In this document: piece after piece, positions 53,511 to 62,521 of the stretch | Position numbering within the stretch: position 1 is the first letter of the stretch | Layout of the letters: each line of letters starts with the position of its first letter | NCBI GenBank assembly: GCA_003223215.1 | Contig: QHYH01000108.1 | Location: 32,559-96,558 of the forward strand | Source of the DNA: Acidobacteriota bacterium | GTDB lineage: Bacteria; Acidobacteriota; Terriglobia; Acidiferrales; UBA7541 | DNA length: 64,000 nt | Direction: 5' to 3' | The notes under the pieces: model-generated | What the model saw: only the letters and a program-made list of their open reading frames with translations | The model's database searches: none | What the model was told of the DNA's origin: nothing | Program-made: the position numbers and the translations under genes

Positions 53511-53780
53511 ATGTCAGCGTTTCAGGAACATAAGGAAGAACTCGAGCATTACGAACAAATGTTCGGCCGCGAGCGCGGCCGGCTGGCCGTCTCGCTGGAC
53601 CGCATTACCAATGCGCTGGTTCTCGCCGGACAGCATGGCGTCTACTGCACCAGTCAAAGAAATCCCGCCGTGCCGGTCATGGACTTGCGCATGATTCATC
53701 AGGAATTGGTTCACGCCAAAGAACTCGTGCAATCTGTGATGGAGGAATTGCGAAAGGCGAAAGAGCCTCCGAAGGTTTAA
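53511..53780 (+). CDS. Small helical hypothetical protein
   Basis: 89 aa from ATG 53511, preceded by GGAA at 8 nt. Mostly charged helix: KEELEHYEQMFGRERGRLAV, a middle GVYCTSQRNPAVPV segment, then HQELVHAKELVQSVMEELRK. No known domain. The preceding 290 nt hold no recognisable gene. Its convergent neighbour is the MBL hydrolase gene. Confidence 0.55.
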   Translation: MSAFQEHKEELEHYEQMFGRERGRLAVSLDRITNALVLAGQHGVYCTSQRNPAVPVMDLRMIHQELVHAKELVQSVMEELRKAKEPPKV

Positions 53781-53844
53781 TCTGCGTCTGCCCTCCCAAG
53801 GTTCTTTACCTGGGCATGTTCTGTACGTCTCGCTTCTTCCCTTT

Positions 53845-54675
53845 TCATTCCGGCTGCAAAAAAGGATTGGTCTCGCGCTCGCGTCCAATCGTGGTCATCG
53901 GCCCGTGGCCTGGATGGACGATCGTAGCGTCCGGCAGTTGCATTAGTTTGCCCCGAAGCGAGTCCATGATTTCTTCCGTTGAGCCGCCCCAAAGGTCCGT
54001 GCGGCCAATACTCCCGGCGAACAGCGTGTCGCCGGCAAGCAGTTGCGGCACGCGAATCTCAGGCTTTTCCGAACCGCCCATTTCGGAAAAGCTGCTTTGA
54101 GCATCGCTCTTTCTAGAGTCATCGGACTGGCTGGCTGGTGCTGCGCCATTCCCTGCGCCTTTCCCGTCCTGATCGGTCAAAGAAACCTTGCCGGCATCGT
54201 GCGGAAGATACAGCGAGACGCTGCCAGGTGTGTGCCCGGGCGTGTGAATGACCTGCGCCTCGAGCGATCCCCAGCGCAGTATATCGCCCTCCTTCAGCAA
54301 TTGATCCACTTCCGTCAAGTCGGGCGGCAGGACGCCGAGAAAAGAAGCCTGCATTTCCATGGCTTGATAAAGCGGCAAATCGTCGCGGTGCATCAGAACA
54401 GGCGCTCCGGTATATTGGTGCAGCTTGCTTAAACCGCCGACGTGGTCAATGTGCGCGTGCGTGCTGACGATAGCCTTCACCGTGAGGCGCCGCCGGCCGA
54501 GGAGTTCGAGAATGCGCGTAACTTCATCGCCGGGATCTACCACGAGCGCTTCGCGCGTCACGGGGTCCCCAATGATCGAGCAATTGCACTGCAGCATCCC
54601 GACGGGAATGGTGATGTGAATCAGACTCTCGTGTGCGGCATTGAGGGCCGGCAGGCCTCGCAAGTCGTCTCGCAT
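53845..54675 (-). CDS. MBL-fold metallo-hydrolase (glyoxalase II-like) with internal insertion
   Basis: 276 aa from ATG 54675. Metal motif H-x-H-x-D-H as STHAHIDHVGG, then IHTPGHTPGS and AGDTLFAGSIGR with the bridging Asp, and a terminal PGHG. A low-complexity Ser/Gly/Asp-rich insertion of about 45 residues (between YLPHDAGK and the AGDTLF strand) is unusual for the family. Thioester or similar hydrolysis in the cytosol is expected. A TATAAT lies so close to the ATG that the mRNA may have no leader. Confidence 0.83.
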   Translation of the reverse strand: MRDDLRGLPALNAAHESLIHITIPVGMLQCNCSIIGDPVTREALVVDPGDEVTRILELLGRRRLTVKAIVSTHAHIDHVGGLSKLHQYTGAPVLMHRDDLPLYQAMEMQASFLGVLPPDLTEVDQLLKEGDILRWGSLEAQVIHTPGHTPGSVSLYLPHDAGKVSLTDQDGKGAGNGAAPASQSDDSRKSDAQSSFSEMGGSEKPEIRVPQLLAGDTLFAGSIGRTDLWGGSTEEIMDSLRGKLMQLPDATIVHPGHGPMTTIGRERETNPFLQPE

Positions 54676-54681
54676 GCAGCG

Positions 54682-54687
54682 ATTATA
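54682..54687 (-). promoter_or_regulatory. Putative -10 element of a leaderless transcript (MBL gene)
   Basis: TATAAT on the minus strand ends 6 nt before ATG 54675. A transcript starting 7 nt after the -10 would begin at the start codon itself. No Shine-Dalgarno-like sequence lies at a usable distance. The -35 is not clear. Confidence 0.45.
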
Positions 54688-54796
54688 ACATTGCCTTTTG
54701 ACGGCACCCCGCAAAGCGCGTGATCATTCGCGAGTCCGCAACCCACCCTAGATAAAACAAAAAGAGATAGACTGAAGGTGCACGAATAGACCAGGG

Positions 54797-55969
54797 ATGG
54801 AAATGCCGGCAACCAAACCGGACGCAACGGTTGGCGCGGACGCGAAGCCAATACCCTCGCCGCTAGCGGGTGTGTACGCGAGTGCAGGCGCCAGAATGGG
54901 CGTGTGGTTCGGCTGCGCGCTGCCGGACAATTTTGGAGACCCCGCCGCGGAATACCGCTTCGCGAATCAAACCGTCGCGCTAGAGGACAAGAACTATCGC
55001 ACCCATTTGAAATTCACTGGCCCGGACCGCGTGCGCTACCTCAACGCCATTCTGACCAACGACATTAAGGATCTCGCCGCGGGACAAGGCACGGTGTCAT
55101 TGCTCCTCAATCCACAAGGTCACATCCTGGCTGAGATCGAAACCTACGCACTCGCCGACCACCATGTTGGTATTTCCTACGCCATGATTCGCGAGCAACT
55201 CGTCCAGTGGATAGACAAATACATCATCATGGACGACGTGACGCTCGCCGACGAGACCGACCGCTGGGGCACGCTGGCGCTCGAAGGACCACAGGCAGGG
55301 GCAGTAGTGAAAGAGCTCGCCCGAGTTGACTTGCAACAGCTCAAGGAGCTTTCAAGCGTTGATGCTCGCCTCCTCTCCGATCACGCCGCGGCCACGGCTT
55401 CTCCGGAGGGAGGATCTCAGCCTGCCGTCAGCCAAGTTCCCTGCCGCATTGTAAAGCGCTCGCCGGGAGGCGTGGCTGGCGCCGAGTTCGTTGTCGAGCG
55501 CCACCATCTGCAAACGCTTTGGCGAATTCTACTGGAAGCCACGCGCAGCCACGGCGGCGGCCCGGCAGGTTATACGGCATTGAGCGCGCAACGGTTGGCG
55601 CAAGGCGTGCCGTGGTTCGGCTACGACTTCGGCGAAAAGCAGATTCCCCACGAAGCGGGACTCGAGAACAGTCACATCAGCTACACCAAGGGCTGCTATA
55701 CCGGCCAGGAAATCGTGGAGCGCGTTCGTTCCCGAGGCCACGTGAACAGACGCCGCGTTTCGTTGCTCTTTTCCGGCGATGATGTTCCAGAGCCCGGCAT
55801 TCCACTGACGGCTGACGACGGCAAAGAAGTTGGCTCCGTTACGCGCGCCGCGCGCCTTTGGGACCCCCCGCGCATCATCGGCATGGGCTACGTCCGCAAA
55901 GACGCCGAAGCTCCGGGAACCAGCTTACATTGGCCGGGCGGCACCGCGACGGTCATTGGCCTTCCGTGA
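54797..55969 (+). CDS. ygfZ: Folate-binding protein YgfZ / aminomethyltransferase-like
   Basis: 390 aa. The signature KGCYTGQE (near residues 298-305) with GHVNRR next to it marks the YgfZ/IbaG-linked family that supports Fe-S cluster enzymes in a folate-dependent way. The N-terminal aminomethyltransferase-like domain includes LNAILTNDIKDL and LLNPQGHILAEI. ATG 54797 or 54803 (AGGGA 6 nt before) may be used. The N-terminal 45 residues are longer than usual. Single gene. Confidence 0.87.
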   Translation: MEMPATKPDATVGADAKPIPSPLAGVYASAGARMGVWFGCALPDNFGDPAAEYRFANQTVALEDKNYRTHLKFTGPDRVRYLNAILTNDIKDLAAGQGTVSLLLNPQGHILAEIETYALADHHVGISYAMIREQLVQWIDKYIIMDDVTLADETDRWGTLALEGPQAGAVVKELARVDLQQLKELSSVDARLLSDHAAATASPEGGSQPAVSQVPCRIVKRSPGGVAGAEFVVERHHLQTLWRILLEATRSHGGGPAGYTALSAQRLAQGVPWFGYDFGEKQIPHEAGLENSHISYTKGCYTGQEIVERVRSRGHVNRRRVSLLFSGDDVPEPGIPLTADDGKEVGSVTRAARLWDPPRIIGMGYVRKDAEAPGTSLHWPGGTATVIGLP

Positions 55970-56103
55970 ACAATGAGACTCTGCAGAAGAACCATGTCGT
56001 CGGTTGCCTGCATTCGTTCGCGTTTGGCTCCGCGGGAAGGCCAACCGCAACAGCGTTCTCACGCGCGCTGCAACGCGGAATTGCGACCGAATCTTTGCGT
56101 GGG

Positions 56104-56532
56104 TTACGACGCCCCCGGCGCCAACTCTTGCGCGGCAGAGGCGAAGGCGCGTCGCCGCGTGACGAGGAACCACAAGATCACCAGAATCACAGGAAACGCC
56201 ATCGCCAACCCGATCCATGCGGGAAAGACAAACGGCACCGGTTCAGGCAGCCGCGCGTTCATGGACGCCGTCATCGTTTCCATCATTTGTTGAAACCGTG
56301 CGCGATGTCCGGGGATACCCATCAGTAGCGCGGCATTCACCCCCGCCAGGCACTGCAATCCAATGGTCGCAAACAGGCCCCACTTCTTCAGCTTCAGCAT
56401 TGCCACCGCCGCCACCATCTGAGCAGCCATCCACGCGAGGGAAACCAGGTACGCACTCCGTCCAAGAAAGAAAAAGCCCAAGAAATAAAGCAGGAGCCGT
56501 ATGCCTGGAAAAAAAGCTCGGTTGAACAGCAA
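56104..56532 (-). CDS. Four-helix membrane protein, hypothetical (second of a pair)
   Basis: 142 aa from TTG 56532, with hydrophobic segments at about 10-30, 35-50, 55-75 and 100-125. The frame stays open upstream with hydrophobic residues (SITIIGWFLLIGSALAPLG) until it meets the preceding gene, and no ATG/GTG/TTG occurs there. The real N terminus may thus begin further upstream at a non-standard codon. It follows the next upstream membrane gene by about 50 nt and is similar in layout. Confidence 0.55.
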   Translation of the reverse strand: MLFNRAFFPGIRLLLYFLGFFFLGRSAYLVSLAWMAAQMVAAVAMLKLKKWGLFATIGLQCLAGVNAALLMGIPGHRARFQQMMETMTASMNARLPEPVPFVFPAWIGLAMAFPVILVILWFLVTRRRAFASAAQELAPGAS

Positions 56533-56582
56533 ACCGAGCGGAGCAAGAGCGGAGCCGATGAGCAGGAACCATCCGATGATCG

Positions 56583-57113
56583 TTATGCTGAGCGGTCTCG
56601 CGCCAAAAATAAATCCCCTGCCGCCGATTCCGGCACTGGCTGTCTGGGCTGAAACTGCGCCTTTGCGCTGCGCGTGTTGAAAAAATAAAGCCAGAACGCG
56701 CCGAGCGCGGCGAACATCCCGTAGAAGACCGACATCCCGATGCGCATGACGGACATGAAATTGGAAGGAAGGTTCGGATCATAGGCATTTGGAAGCGGGA
56801 TCAAAGCGATGACCGCCGCCGCAGGAAGCGAAATGCAGACCAGAAAGCCGGCGAAAATCAGCGTAGAAATACGGGCCCATCGCTTCAGATAAATGAGGCC
56901 AATGCCGGACGCTAGCCCCCGGCCGCCGAAACCGGAAAGCAGGACGGAGTCGATGACCACGATAGAAGCCAAATTCAAAGGAACCGCGGACGCCGGGTTC
57001 GCCTTCGATAAGAAAGCCGACGAGAACACCATCATCGCGCCGCCAAGAAGCGTAAACGCGCTGCCAAGAATCACGATGATTGCCGAAATGGTGATGCCCA
57101 CGGAACGAGGCAA
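56583..57113 (-). CDS. Four-helix membrane protein, hypothetical (first of a pair)
   Basis: 176 aa with four hydrophobic segments: ITISAIIVILGSAFTLLGGAMM, the middle ASIVVIDSVLLSGF, ISTLIFAGFLVCISLPAAAVIAL, and FYGMFAALGAFWLYFF. No catalytic motif. Probably in one transcript with the next membrane gene. Homologues of unknown function are common in Acidobacteriota genomes as far as I recall, but no name is justified. Confidence 0.6.
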   Translation of the reverse strand: MPRSVGITISAIIVILGSAFTLLGGAMMVFSSAFLSKANPASAVPLNLASIVVIDSVLLSGFGGRGLASGIGLIYLKRWARISTLIFAGFLVCISLPAAAVIALIPLPNAYDPNLPSNFMSVMRIGMSVFYGMFAALGAFWLYFFNTRSAKAQFQPRQPVPESAAGDLFLARDRSA

Positions 57114-57207
57114 CGGCCACCCCTTTCGATCGAGCTCACCTCACCATCACGCACATCCCTTGCGCAGCCGTGCCCTGGTCTTGCTCACATCGACGGTGGC
57201 ACACTCG

Positions 57208-58464
57208 TTATGCGCGCGCCACAGTGGCTTCCACAGCAGCGCAGAACTGGTCGATCTCGTCCGGAGAAGTGTAGACGTTAGAGCTCACCCGAATGCCGTT
57301 GAAACCCGGTCCCGTAATCGGTGTCACCACAATGTTGTACTTGTTGACGAGCACTTCATACAGCTTTCCTGGCTCGAGGGTGTCAAAGTGGATCGTGCCG
57401 AACGCGCCCGACTGGTTCGGCTCCAATTCGACCAACACTCTCGCGCCCGGAACTTTGCTCAAGCGCTCCGCCCAGCGATTCTTCAAGTAGCGGAGGCGCG
57501 CGAATTTTCGCTCCGCGCCAATCTGCTCGTGGAACTCCAGCGCCTGCAGCGTGGCGTTATGCATGGCCGCAGGGTGTGTGCCGATTTCTTCGAATTTGCG
57601 AATATTTTTGTCCAGCGATTCCGGCGCGGCCATCAGCGCCCAGTGTTTCTCGATGCGGTCTTTGCGCACGTACAACAGGCCGGTCCCGATCGGCGCCGAG
57701 AGCCACTTGTGCAGGCTCGCGCCGTAGAAATCGCAGTCCAAGTCAGAGAACTGGAAGGGTACGTGCGCGAACGCGTGCGCGCCATCCACGATGCTGGTGA
57801 TGCCTCGCTCGCGTGCCAGCGCGCAAATCTGCTTGACGGGAAAGATCTGGCCGGTCATGAACACGACCTGTGACACATGAATGACCCGCGTGCGCCGCGT
57901 GATGCCCCGCTCGAACATCTCGACCAAGTCCGCGGGATGGTGCACCGGCACGGCGAAGTTTAGTTGCTTGAGCACAATTTTTTCGCGACGCTCGCGCTGC
58001 TGCCAGGTTGTGATCATGCGCGGATAGTCCTGGCTCGTGGTCAAGACTTCGTCGCCAGGCTGCAGGTCCAGGCCAAACTGCGCAATCTGCAGCGATTCGC
58101 TGGCGTTCCGCGTGATGGCAATGCATTCGGGATCGGCGTTCCACATCTGCGCAAGCCGTTTGCGTACATCTTCGATTCCCGGCTCCAAATCGTGCCACAT
58201 GCGGTACGCCGGAAGCCGGTTGCTGTAACGGATGGCTTCGATCTCTGCGTCCAGGACACTGGTTGGCGCCGGGGCCACGCCGCCATTGTTGAGGTTGATC
58301 AGCTTCGGGTCGCGGACGTACGCGCTGCGAATCTTTTTCCAGAATTCTTCGTCGCCTGCCAAATCTTCCGGTGCGGCGTGCGCATACGCGAGGTTCAGGA
58401 GCGAAGCCAGCATCACAGCCTCAGCCCCGTATAGAAATTCACGGCGGCTCACTTCGGCACTCAT
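57208..58464 (-). CDS. Tat-exported PLP-dependent class V aminotransferase-fold protein
   Basis: 418 aa from ATG 58464 (GGGAG at 10 nt). The twin-arginine signal SRREFLYGAEAVMLASLLNLAYAHAA predicts periplasmic location, which is unusual for PLP enzymes but known for isopenicillin-N-epimerase-like ones. The PLP lysine lies in GASLHKWLSAPIG, with VDGAHAFAHVPF before it. Other blocks: NLNNGGVAPAPTSV, TRNASESLQ, FNGIRVSSNVYTSPDEID. It would act as an epimerase, lyase or desulfurase-like enzyme on an amino compound, substrate unknown. Confidence 0.85.
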   Translation of the reverse strand: MSAEVSRREFLYGAEAVMLASLLNLAYAHAAPEDLAGDEEFWKKIRSAYVRDPKLINLNNGGVAPAPTSVLDAEIEAIRYSNRLPAYRMWHDLEPGIEDVRKRLAQMWNADPECIAITRNASESLQIAQFGLDLQPGDEVLTTSQDYPRMITTWQQRERREKIVLKQLNFAVPVHHPADLVEMFERGITRRTRVIHVSQVVFMTGQIFPVKQICALARERGITSIVDGAHAFAHVPFQFSDLDCDFYGASLHKWLSAPIGTGLLYVRKDRIEKHWALMAAPESLDKNIRKFEEIGTHPAAMHNATLQALEFHEQIGAERKFARLRYLKNRWAERLSKVPGARVLVELEPNQSGAFGTIHFDTLEPGKLYEVLVNKYNIVVTPITGPGFNGIRVSSNVYTSPDEIDQFCAAVEATVARA

Positions 58465-58718
58465 ACTTATAAACTCCCACCACAGCTTTCGACCGCAAGC
58501 ATACCGCAATCAGGCAGCCTTCGGGGATTTGTTGGGTCCCTTTTCGCTACCCCGCTTGACACCAGCAACCCCTCACCTATGGTCCTGGCGAACTGCGGCA
58601 ACGCACCTCGTGTAGACCACAATTGCTGAGCCGGTGCAATGTTGGGAGGGAAGGGGTGGGTTCCATGAAAAGATTTGATGGTGCGGTGTCAAATGGAGCG
58701 CTTCATGGCTGTTTTGTA

Positions 58719-59102
58719 CTACGCCTTCTTTCGGCGGATCAGCTGCGAAGCGAAGTGCACCAACATTTTGCGGTCGGTTTCACTGATGCGGCCGAGCAGC
58801 ATCCCCAGACGATGCACGTACCGAGCCGACTCGCCGTCCAGGCCCCAATGGTCGCCGTCTGTCGCCTGCACCGCCTGCGGCAAAGCCGCCGCTTTGGGCG
58901 GCTCCTTCCCGTCGTAGAAAAAATGGTACAGCGGAACTTCCAGCGCCTGGGCGAACTTCTCCAGCGTCGCGAGGGATGGAATCGTCCGCCCGTGCTCCAG
59001 CCGTGACACGTAGGAACGCTTCAGTCCGGTGCGCTCCTCGATGTCTCCCTGGGTCAGGTTCTTCTGTTCGCGGATGAATCGTAATCGCTCGGAAAGAATC
59101 AT
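58719..59102 (-). CDS. XRE-family transcriptional regulator
   Basis: 127 aa. The N-terminal helix-turn-helix of the Cro/CI type is clear: LRFIREQKNLTQGDIEERTGLKRSYVSRLEHGRTIPSLATLEKFAQAL. The C-terminal half is short and helical, with YVHRLGMLLGRISETDRKML. Targets unknown. Upstream, at about 59270-59320, lies an AT-richer stretch that may be its control region. Confidence 0.82.
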   Translation of the reverse strand: MILSERLRFIREQKNLTQGDIEERTGLKRSYVSRLEHGRTIPSLATLEKFAQALEVPLYHFFYDGKEPPKAAALPQAVQATDGDHWGLDGESARYVHRLGMLLGRISETDRKMLVHFASQLIRRKKA

Positions 59103-59614
59103 GCCGTGCCTCTTTTCCGAATGCGGGATGGATGATTCGCTGAAACGGATGCAGTGGATGTAACGAATCCCCGGCCTTCATCACTATTAGCAAGCCACCT
59201 TTGGTCGTCTCCGACCTTGGTAGTCGCGGCCTTGCCGACCGTGTCATTTCGGATCGTTAAGTAGCCTTAGCTATTTGAGATCGTACCGTAACTGTCGATA
59301 CTAACATAACGAATATTGCAAAACAGCAAACAAAAGAGAAGGGCCGGGCAATGTGGGCAATGTCGAGTCCCTTCCGGAGAAGCTGAACTCTTGCGAAACG
59401 TGTTTGCCGCCGGACCCACCCAAGCCACAACCTGAGTACCAATCGGGTATCTTACGGATTGTCGGTTGCCAAGTACGTCTCTAGGGTAAGGTGCCCCGTC
59501 CGTCGCAAAACCTCGGTAAGAAAGAGAGGGGCTCGACTTCGTTCCGTTGGCAAATGCTCGATTGAGTTGCTGGTTCAAGGTCTCGGTTGGCAGCCTTTCG
59601 GTACCGGAGGGAAC
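59103..59614. other. Divergent intergenic region of about 510 bp
   Basis: No gene seen. The part around 59270-59325 is AT-richer than its surroundings and has repeated CGTAAC, CGATAC and CATAAC steps, plausible regulator sites between the XRE gene and the receiver gene. A strong GGAGG lies before the receiver start. Confidence 0.4.
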
Positions 59615-60019
59615 ATGTCAAAGGAATGGGATATTTTGGTGGCATCCGCTAATCTCGAACACCGCAGGTCGTTGATCCGAATCCTCGAAGAACTCCCTGT
59701 TAATGTGATCTCTGTTTCTACGTTCCAGCAGGCCGAAGAGGTGCTCTCCCGTCAACACATCGCGCTGGTGTTCTCCGATCACCGGTTGCCCGACGGCTCC
59801 TTCCGGGGATTGCTGAACCACGTCCACTCCGCCGGGCGGACGCCGCCCGTGGTCTTGACGACGGGGGCGAGTGATTCGGTGGATCCGAAGGAGATGGCGG
59901 AATGCGGCGTGCTTGGCACGGTCCGGTACCCGTTCCACGCCACCGACGTCGAACTGCAAATTATCCGCGCGACCCACGAAGAGCGTCTGGAAGAATTGCC
60001 CGCAGCAATCACGCACTAA
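59615..60019 (+). CDS. Degenerate response-regulator receiver domain
   Basis: 134 aa from ATG 59615 (GGAGG at 4 nt). Receiver fold: ILVASANLEHRRSLIRIL, phosphoacceptor-like Asp in LVFSDHRLPDG, TTGAS, and the end RYPFHATDVELQIIR. The acidic pair at the end of strand 1 is absent (VASAN) and the conserved Lys is replaced (VRYPF). So normal phosphorylation is doubtful; it may work through protein contact. No output domain. Single gene. Confidence 0.72.
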   Translation: MSKEWDILVASANLEHRRSLIRILEELPVNVISVSTFQQAEEVLSRQHIALVFSDHRLPDGSFRGLLNHVHSAGRTPPVVLTTGASDSVDPKEMAECGVLGTVRYPFHATDVELQIIRATHEERLEELPAAITH

Positions 60020-60391
60020 GGGTTTCCCCTCGCATCCCGCCCCAGAGACACACGACGAGATGTCTCTGCGAAACGACGCCAGCACCAATTGCGGTGGGCT
60101 TTCCCGCAACACACACTCCGAAGCTTCCTTGCTGAGAGGGCGGCCACAGGGCGCAGTCGCGGCAAATGTCCAAGCCAGGCCAACAGAGCACGCATTGTCG
60201 AGACGGGGTGCTTTTCTTGCCGGCCGCAAGTGGCACAAGCGCCGGCATGGAACGTATCTGGATCCACCGGATGGGCGTTGTGCTCGTTCGAGAAGACCAG
60301 GACTGGGCCATCGCGCTGATCGAAGCAACACCGGTTCAACCCGCATAGGTGGGAAAGAGTCATTCACATTCGCGCACGGTAGTTCGACACT
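60020..60391. other. Gap of about 370 bp, ambiguous small frames
   Basis: Short frames exist on both strands. On plus, 60246-60348 codes a short ERIWIHRMGVVLVREDQDW segment that could be protein-like. On minus, 60016-60363 has a CATCG zinc-finger-like piece. Neither can be supported as a gene. Confidence 0.35.
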
Positions 60392-60910
60392 TTACTCGAA
60401 TTCGCGGCGGGGCACGGCTTGTTTGAGGCCCAGGCGGCCCGCGGCGATGTCGGCTTTGAAATAATTTTCGCCGAGGATGGGAGAACCCGTCAAGCGGCGC
60501 AGCATGGCGATTTGGCCGATGTGATTGAGCGCGTCCGCGACGGGGCCCTGAAAGAGACCTTCAGCAGAACCGTGGAGCGGCTCCGAAGAAGCGAGGTAAT
60601 CGTCGAACTTTTGCAGCGCTGCGAAAAAGCGATCGACCTCCGCGTTCCACGGCAGCGGCGCGGAGTCGTGCCAAGTCTGTTCGCCTTGCGCGATCGAGAG
60701 CGCCCAGTCAAAAAGATCGCCCATATGCGCGAGAATTTGCGCCGGCGTGCGCGTCTTGTCGCCGATATGGAAGGTGCCAAAGTGATCCGGCGCGCCGCGC
60801 AACGCTTTTCCGCCGCGGTAAGCAACGGTCGCAAGCGTGTGGCGCAAAAGCTGGCGAGCAGGATCGGGAGACGCGGTGACGGTCGAGCCAGTCACAGGTG
60901 ACGCACTCAT
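60392..60910 (-). CDS. DinB-like four-helix protein
   Basis: 172 aa from ATG 60910 (GGAG at 6 nt). DinB/YfiT layout: LLRHTLATVAYRGGKAL, PAQILAHMGDLFDWAL with the first His of the metal site, and NHIGQIAMLRRLTG with a later one. Such proteins often bind a divalent metal and act in thiol-transfer or damage responses; substrate unknown. The longer frame to 61033 lacks a ribosome site. Confidence 0.75.
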   Translation of the reverse strand: MSASPVTGSTVTASPDPARQLLRHTLATVAYRGGKALRGAPDHFGTFHIGDKTRTPAQILAHMGDLFDWALSIAQGEQTWHDSAPLPWNAEVDRFFAALQKFDDYLASSEPLHGSAEGLFQGPVADALNHIGQIAMLRRLTGSPILGENYFKADIAAGRLGLKQAVPRREFE

Positions 60911-61059
60911 GGGTGGCTCCGTTCTCTGCAGAGGATCGGCAACAAGAGTTTTAGCACAAGGGGCGCCGAGAGCACAGAGGGCAGGAGAGAAGCGGAAGTC
61001 CTCCCCAGTCACGAACCAAGACTCACGAGTCACCCATCACGATCGACCGGCGCGCCGAG

Positions 61060-61941
61060 TCAATGCTTGGTGTAGACGCGGACGTAGTCGACGAGCATGG
61101 GCTGAGGAAAAACCGTGGTGCTATCGGGCGAGCCGGGCCAATTGCCGCCCACGGCGACGTTCAAAATGATGAAGAAGGGATGATCGAAAACCCAGGTGCT
61201 GCCGGCGGGCCACTGGGATTCGCTGAACGTTGCGTAGAGATTGCTGTCCACATAAAAACGCACCACGCCAGGCTCCCACTCGACAGCAAAGAGGTGAAAA
61301 TCATCGGCGAATGCCTGGCCGGCAGGCAGCGTGAAAATGGAAGTGGCGTCGCTCGTGCCGCTCGTCGTACCGGGGCCACCGGGGCCGTGAAGCGAGCCGT
61401 GAACCGTACCTGGCTCCTTGCCGATGTTTTCCATGATGTCGATTTCGCCGCACGTGGGCCAGCCGGCCGTGGTGATGTTATTGCCAAGCATCCAGAAGGC
61501 GGGCCACATGCCCTGCCCCGCGGGAATCTTGATGCGCGTTTCGAAGCGACCGTAAGCCTGGCTGAATAAACCCTGCGTCTTGAGCCGCGCGGAAGTGTAG
61601 TTGTTCGTGGAGCCATCCGAGCAAACGAAAGCCACACTTTCCTGTTGCGCCGTGATGACGAGATTGCCGCCCTTGATTTGGGCGTTCTGCAACCGGTTGG
61701 TGTAGCACTCCAGTTCGCTGTTGCCCCACCCTTTGCCGCCCGTGTCGTAGGTCCACTTCGCAAGATCCGGCGCAGCGCCGTCCGGGCCGTTGAATTCGTC
61801 GGACCAAACAAGGGTCCAACCAGCAGGGGGCAGCGGAGGAGGGACAGGTGGGATAGGCAGGCGGTCCGCCGAGCAGCCGCAACTCAGACAGCAGGCAAGA
61901 ACTGTCGTTGTAGAAAGAGCAGAGCATCGCGGCAATGCCAT
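61060..61941 (-). CDS. Glycoside hydrolase family 16 lipoprotein
   Basis: 293 aa. N-terminal lipoprotein-like signal (STTTVLACCLSCGCS), a Pro-rich linker (PIPPVPPPLPPAG), then a beta-jelly-roll GH16 domain. The catalytic E-x-D-x-x-E appears as GEIDIMENIG. Substrate-groove residues: GKGWGNSELECYTNR, GRFETRIKIPAGQGMWPAFWMLG, FDHPFFIILNVAVGGNWPG. It would cut beta-1,3-(1,4)-glucans such as laminarin or lichenan outside the cell. ATG 61941 without an obvious ribosome site. Confidence 0.92.
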   Translation of the reverse strand: MALPRCSALSTTTVLACCLSCGCSADRLPIPPVPPPLPPAGWTLVWSDEFNGPDGAAPDLAKWTYDTGGKGWGNSELECYTNRLQNAQIKGGNLVITAQQESVAFVCSDGSTNNYTSARLKTQGLFSQAYGRFETRIKIPAGQGMWPAFWMLGNNITTAGWPTCGEIDIMENIGKEPGTVHGSLHGPGGPGTTSGTSDATSIFTLPAGQAFADDFHLFAVEWEPGVVRFYVDSNLYATFSESQWPAGSTWVFDHPFFIILNVAVGGNWPGSPDSTTVFPQPMLVDYVRVYTKH

Positions 61942-61981
61942 TTGTAGCGACGACGACAAGTATGGACTCGGGCCTCTGCCA

Positions 61982-62521
61982 CTAGGCGAGATTCAGAGCG
62001 CGCTTGAACGAACCTTTTTCGTTTTCGATCTTTTTCTGAAGCTGGAGAATCGCGTAGAGCAGCGCTTCCGGCCGCGGCGGGCACCCCGGAACGTAAACAT
62101 CCACGGGAATGACTTGATTGCAGCCTTGCACGATGGCGTAGTTGTTGAAGACGCCGCCGGACGTGGCGCAAGCGCCCATGGAAATCACCCACTTGGGCTC
62201 GGGCATTTGATCGTAGAGCTGGCGCACGACCGGCGCCATTTTCTGGGAGAGCCGGCCGGCTACGATCATCAAGTCGGCCTGGCGCGGCGAGGGACGAAAA
62301 ACCTCAGCGCCAAAGCGCGCCACATCAAACCGTGCTGCCGCCATGGACATCATTTCAATGGCGCAGCAAGCCAGGCCGAACGCGAGCGGCCAGATGGAGC
62401 TTTTGCGCGCCCAGTTCACCGCCTTGTCCAGCTGCGTGAAAATGATGCCTTCGTCCTGGAGCAAGCTGCCAAAGTCTTCTGGCTTGGTTAGCGTCGCATG
62501 TTTTCCGAGAGAAGTACTCAT
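61982..62521 (-). CDS. nuoB: NADH-quinone oxidoreductase subunit B (NuoB), stand-alone
   Basis: 179 aa. Carries the four cysteine ligands of cluster N2: adjacent pair in GLACCAIE, one in [10 protein letters not shown], one in [12 protein letters not shown]. Other blocks [12 protein letters not shown] and [20 protein letters not shown] are invariant in NuoB. It passes electrons from N2 to quinone in complex I. ATG 62521 has GGGGA at 4 nt; the longer frame to 62812 is not coding-like. No other nuo gene adjoins; its downstream neighbour is a GH16 enzyme. Confidence 0.94.
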   Translation of the reverse strand: MSTSLGKHATLTKPEDFGSLLQDEGIIFTQLDKAVNWARKSSIWPLAFGLACCAIEMMSMAAARFDVARFGAEVFRPSPRQADLMIVAGRLSQKMAPVVRQLYDQMPEPKWVISMGACATSGGVFNNYAIVQGCNQVIPVDVYVPGCPPRPEALLYAILQLQKKIENEKGSFKRALNLA

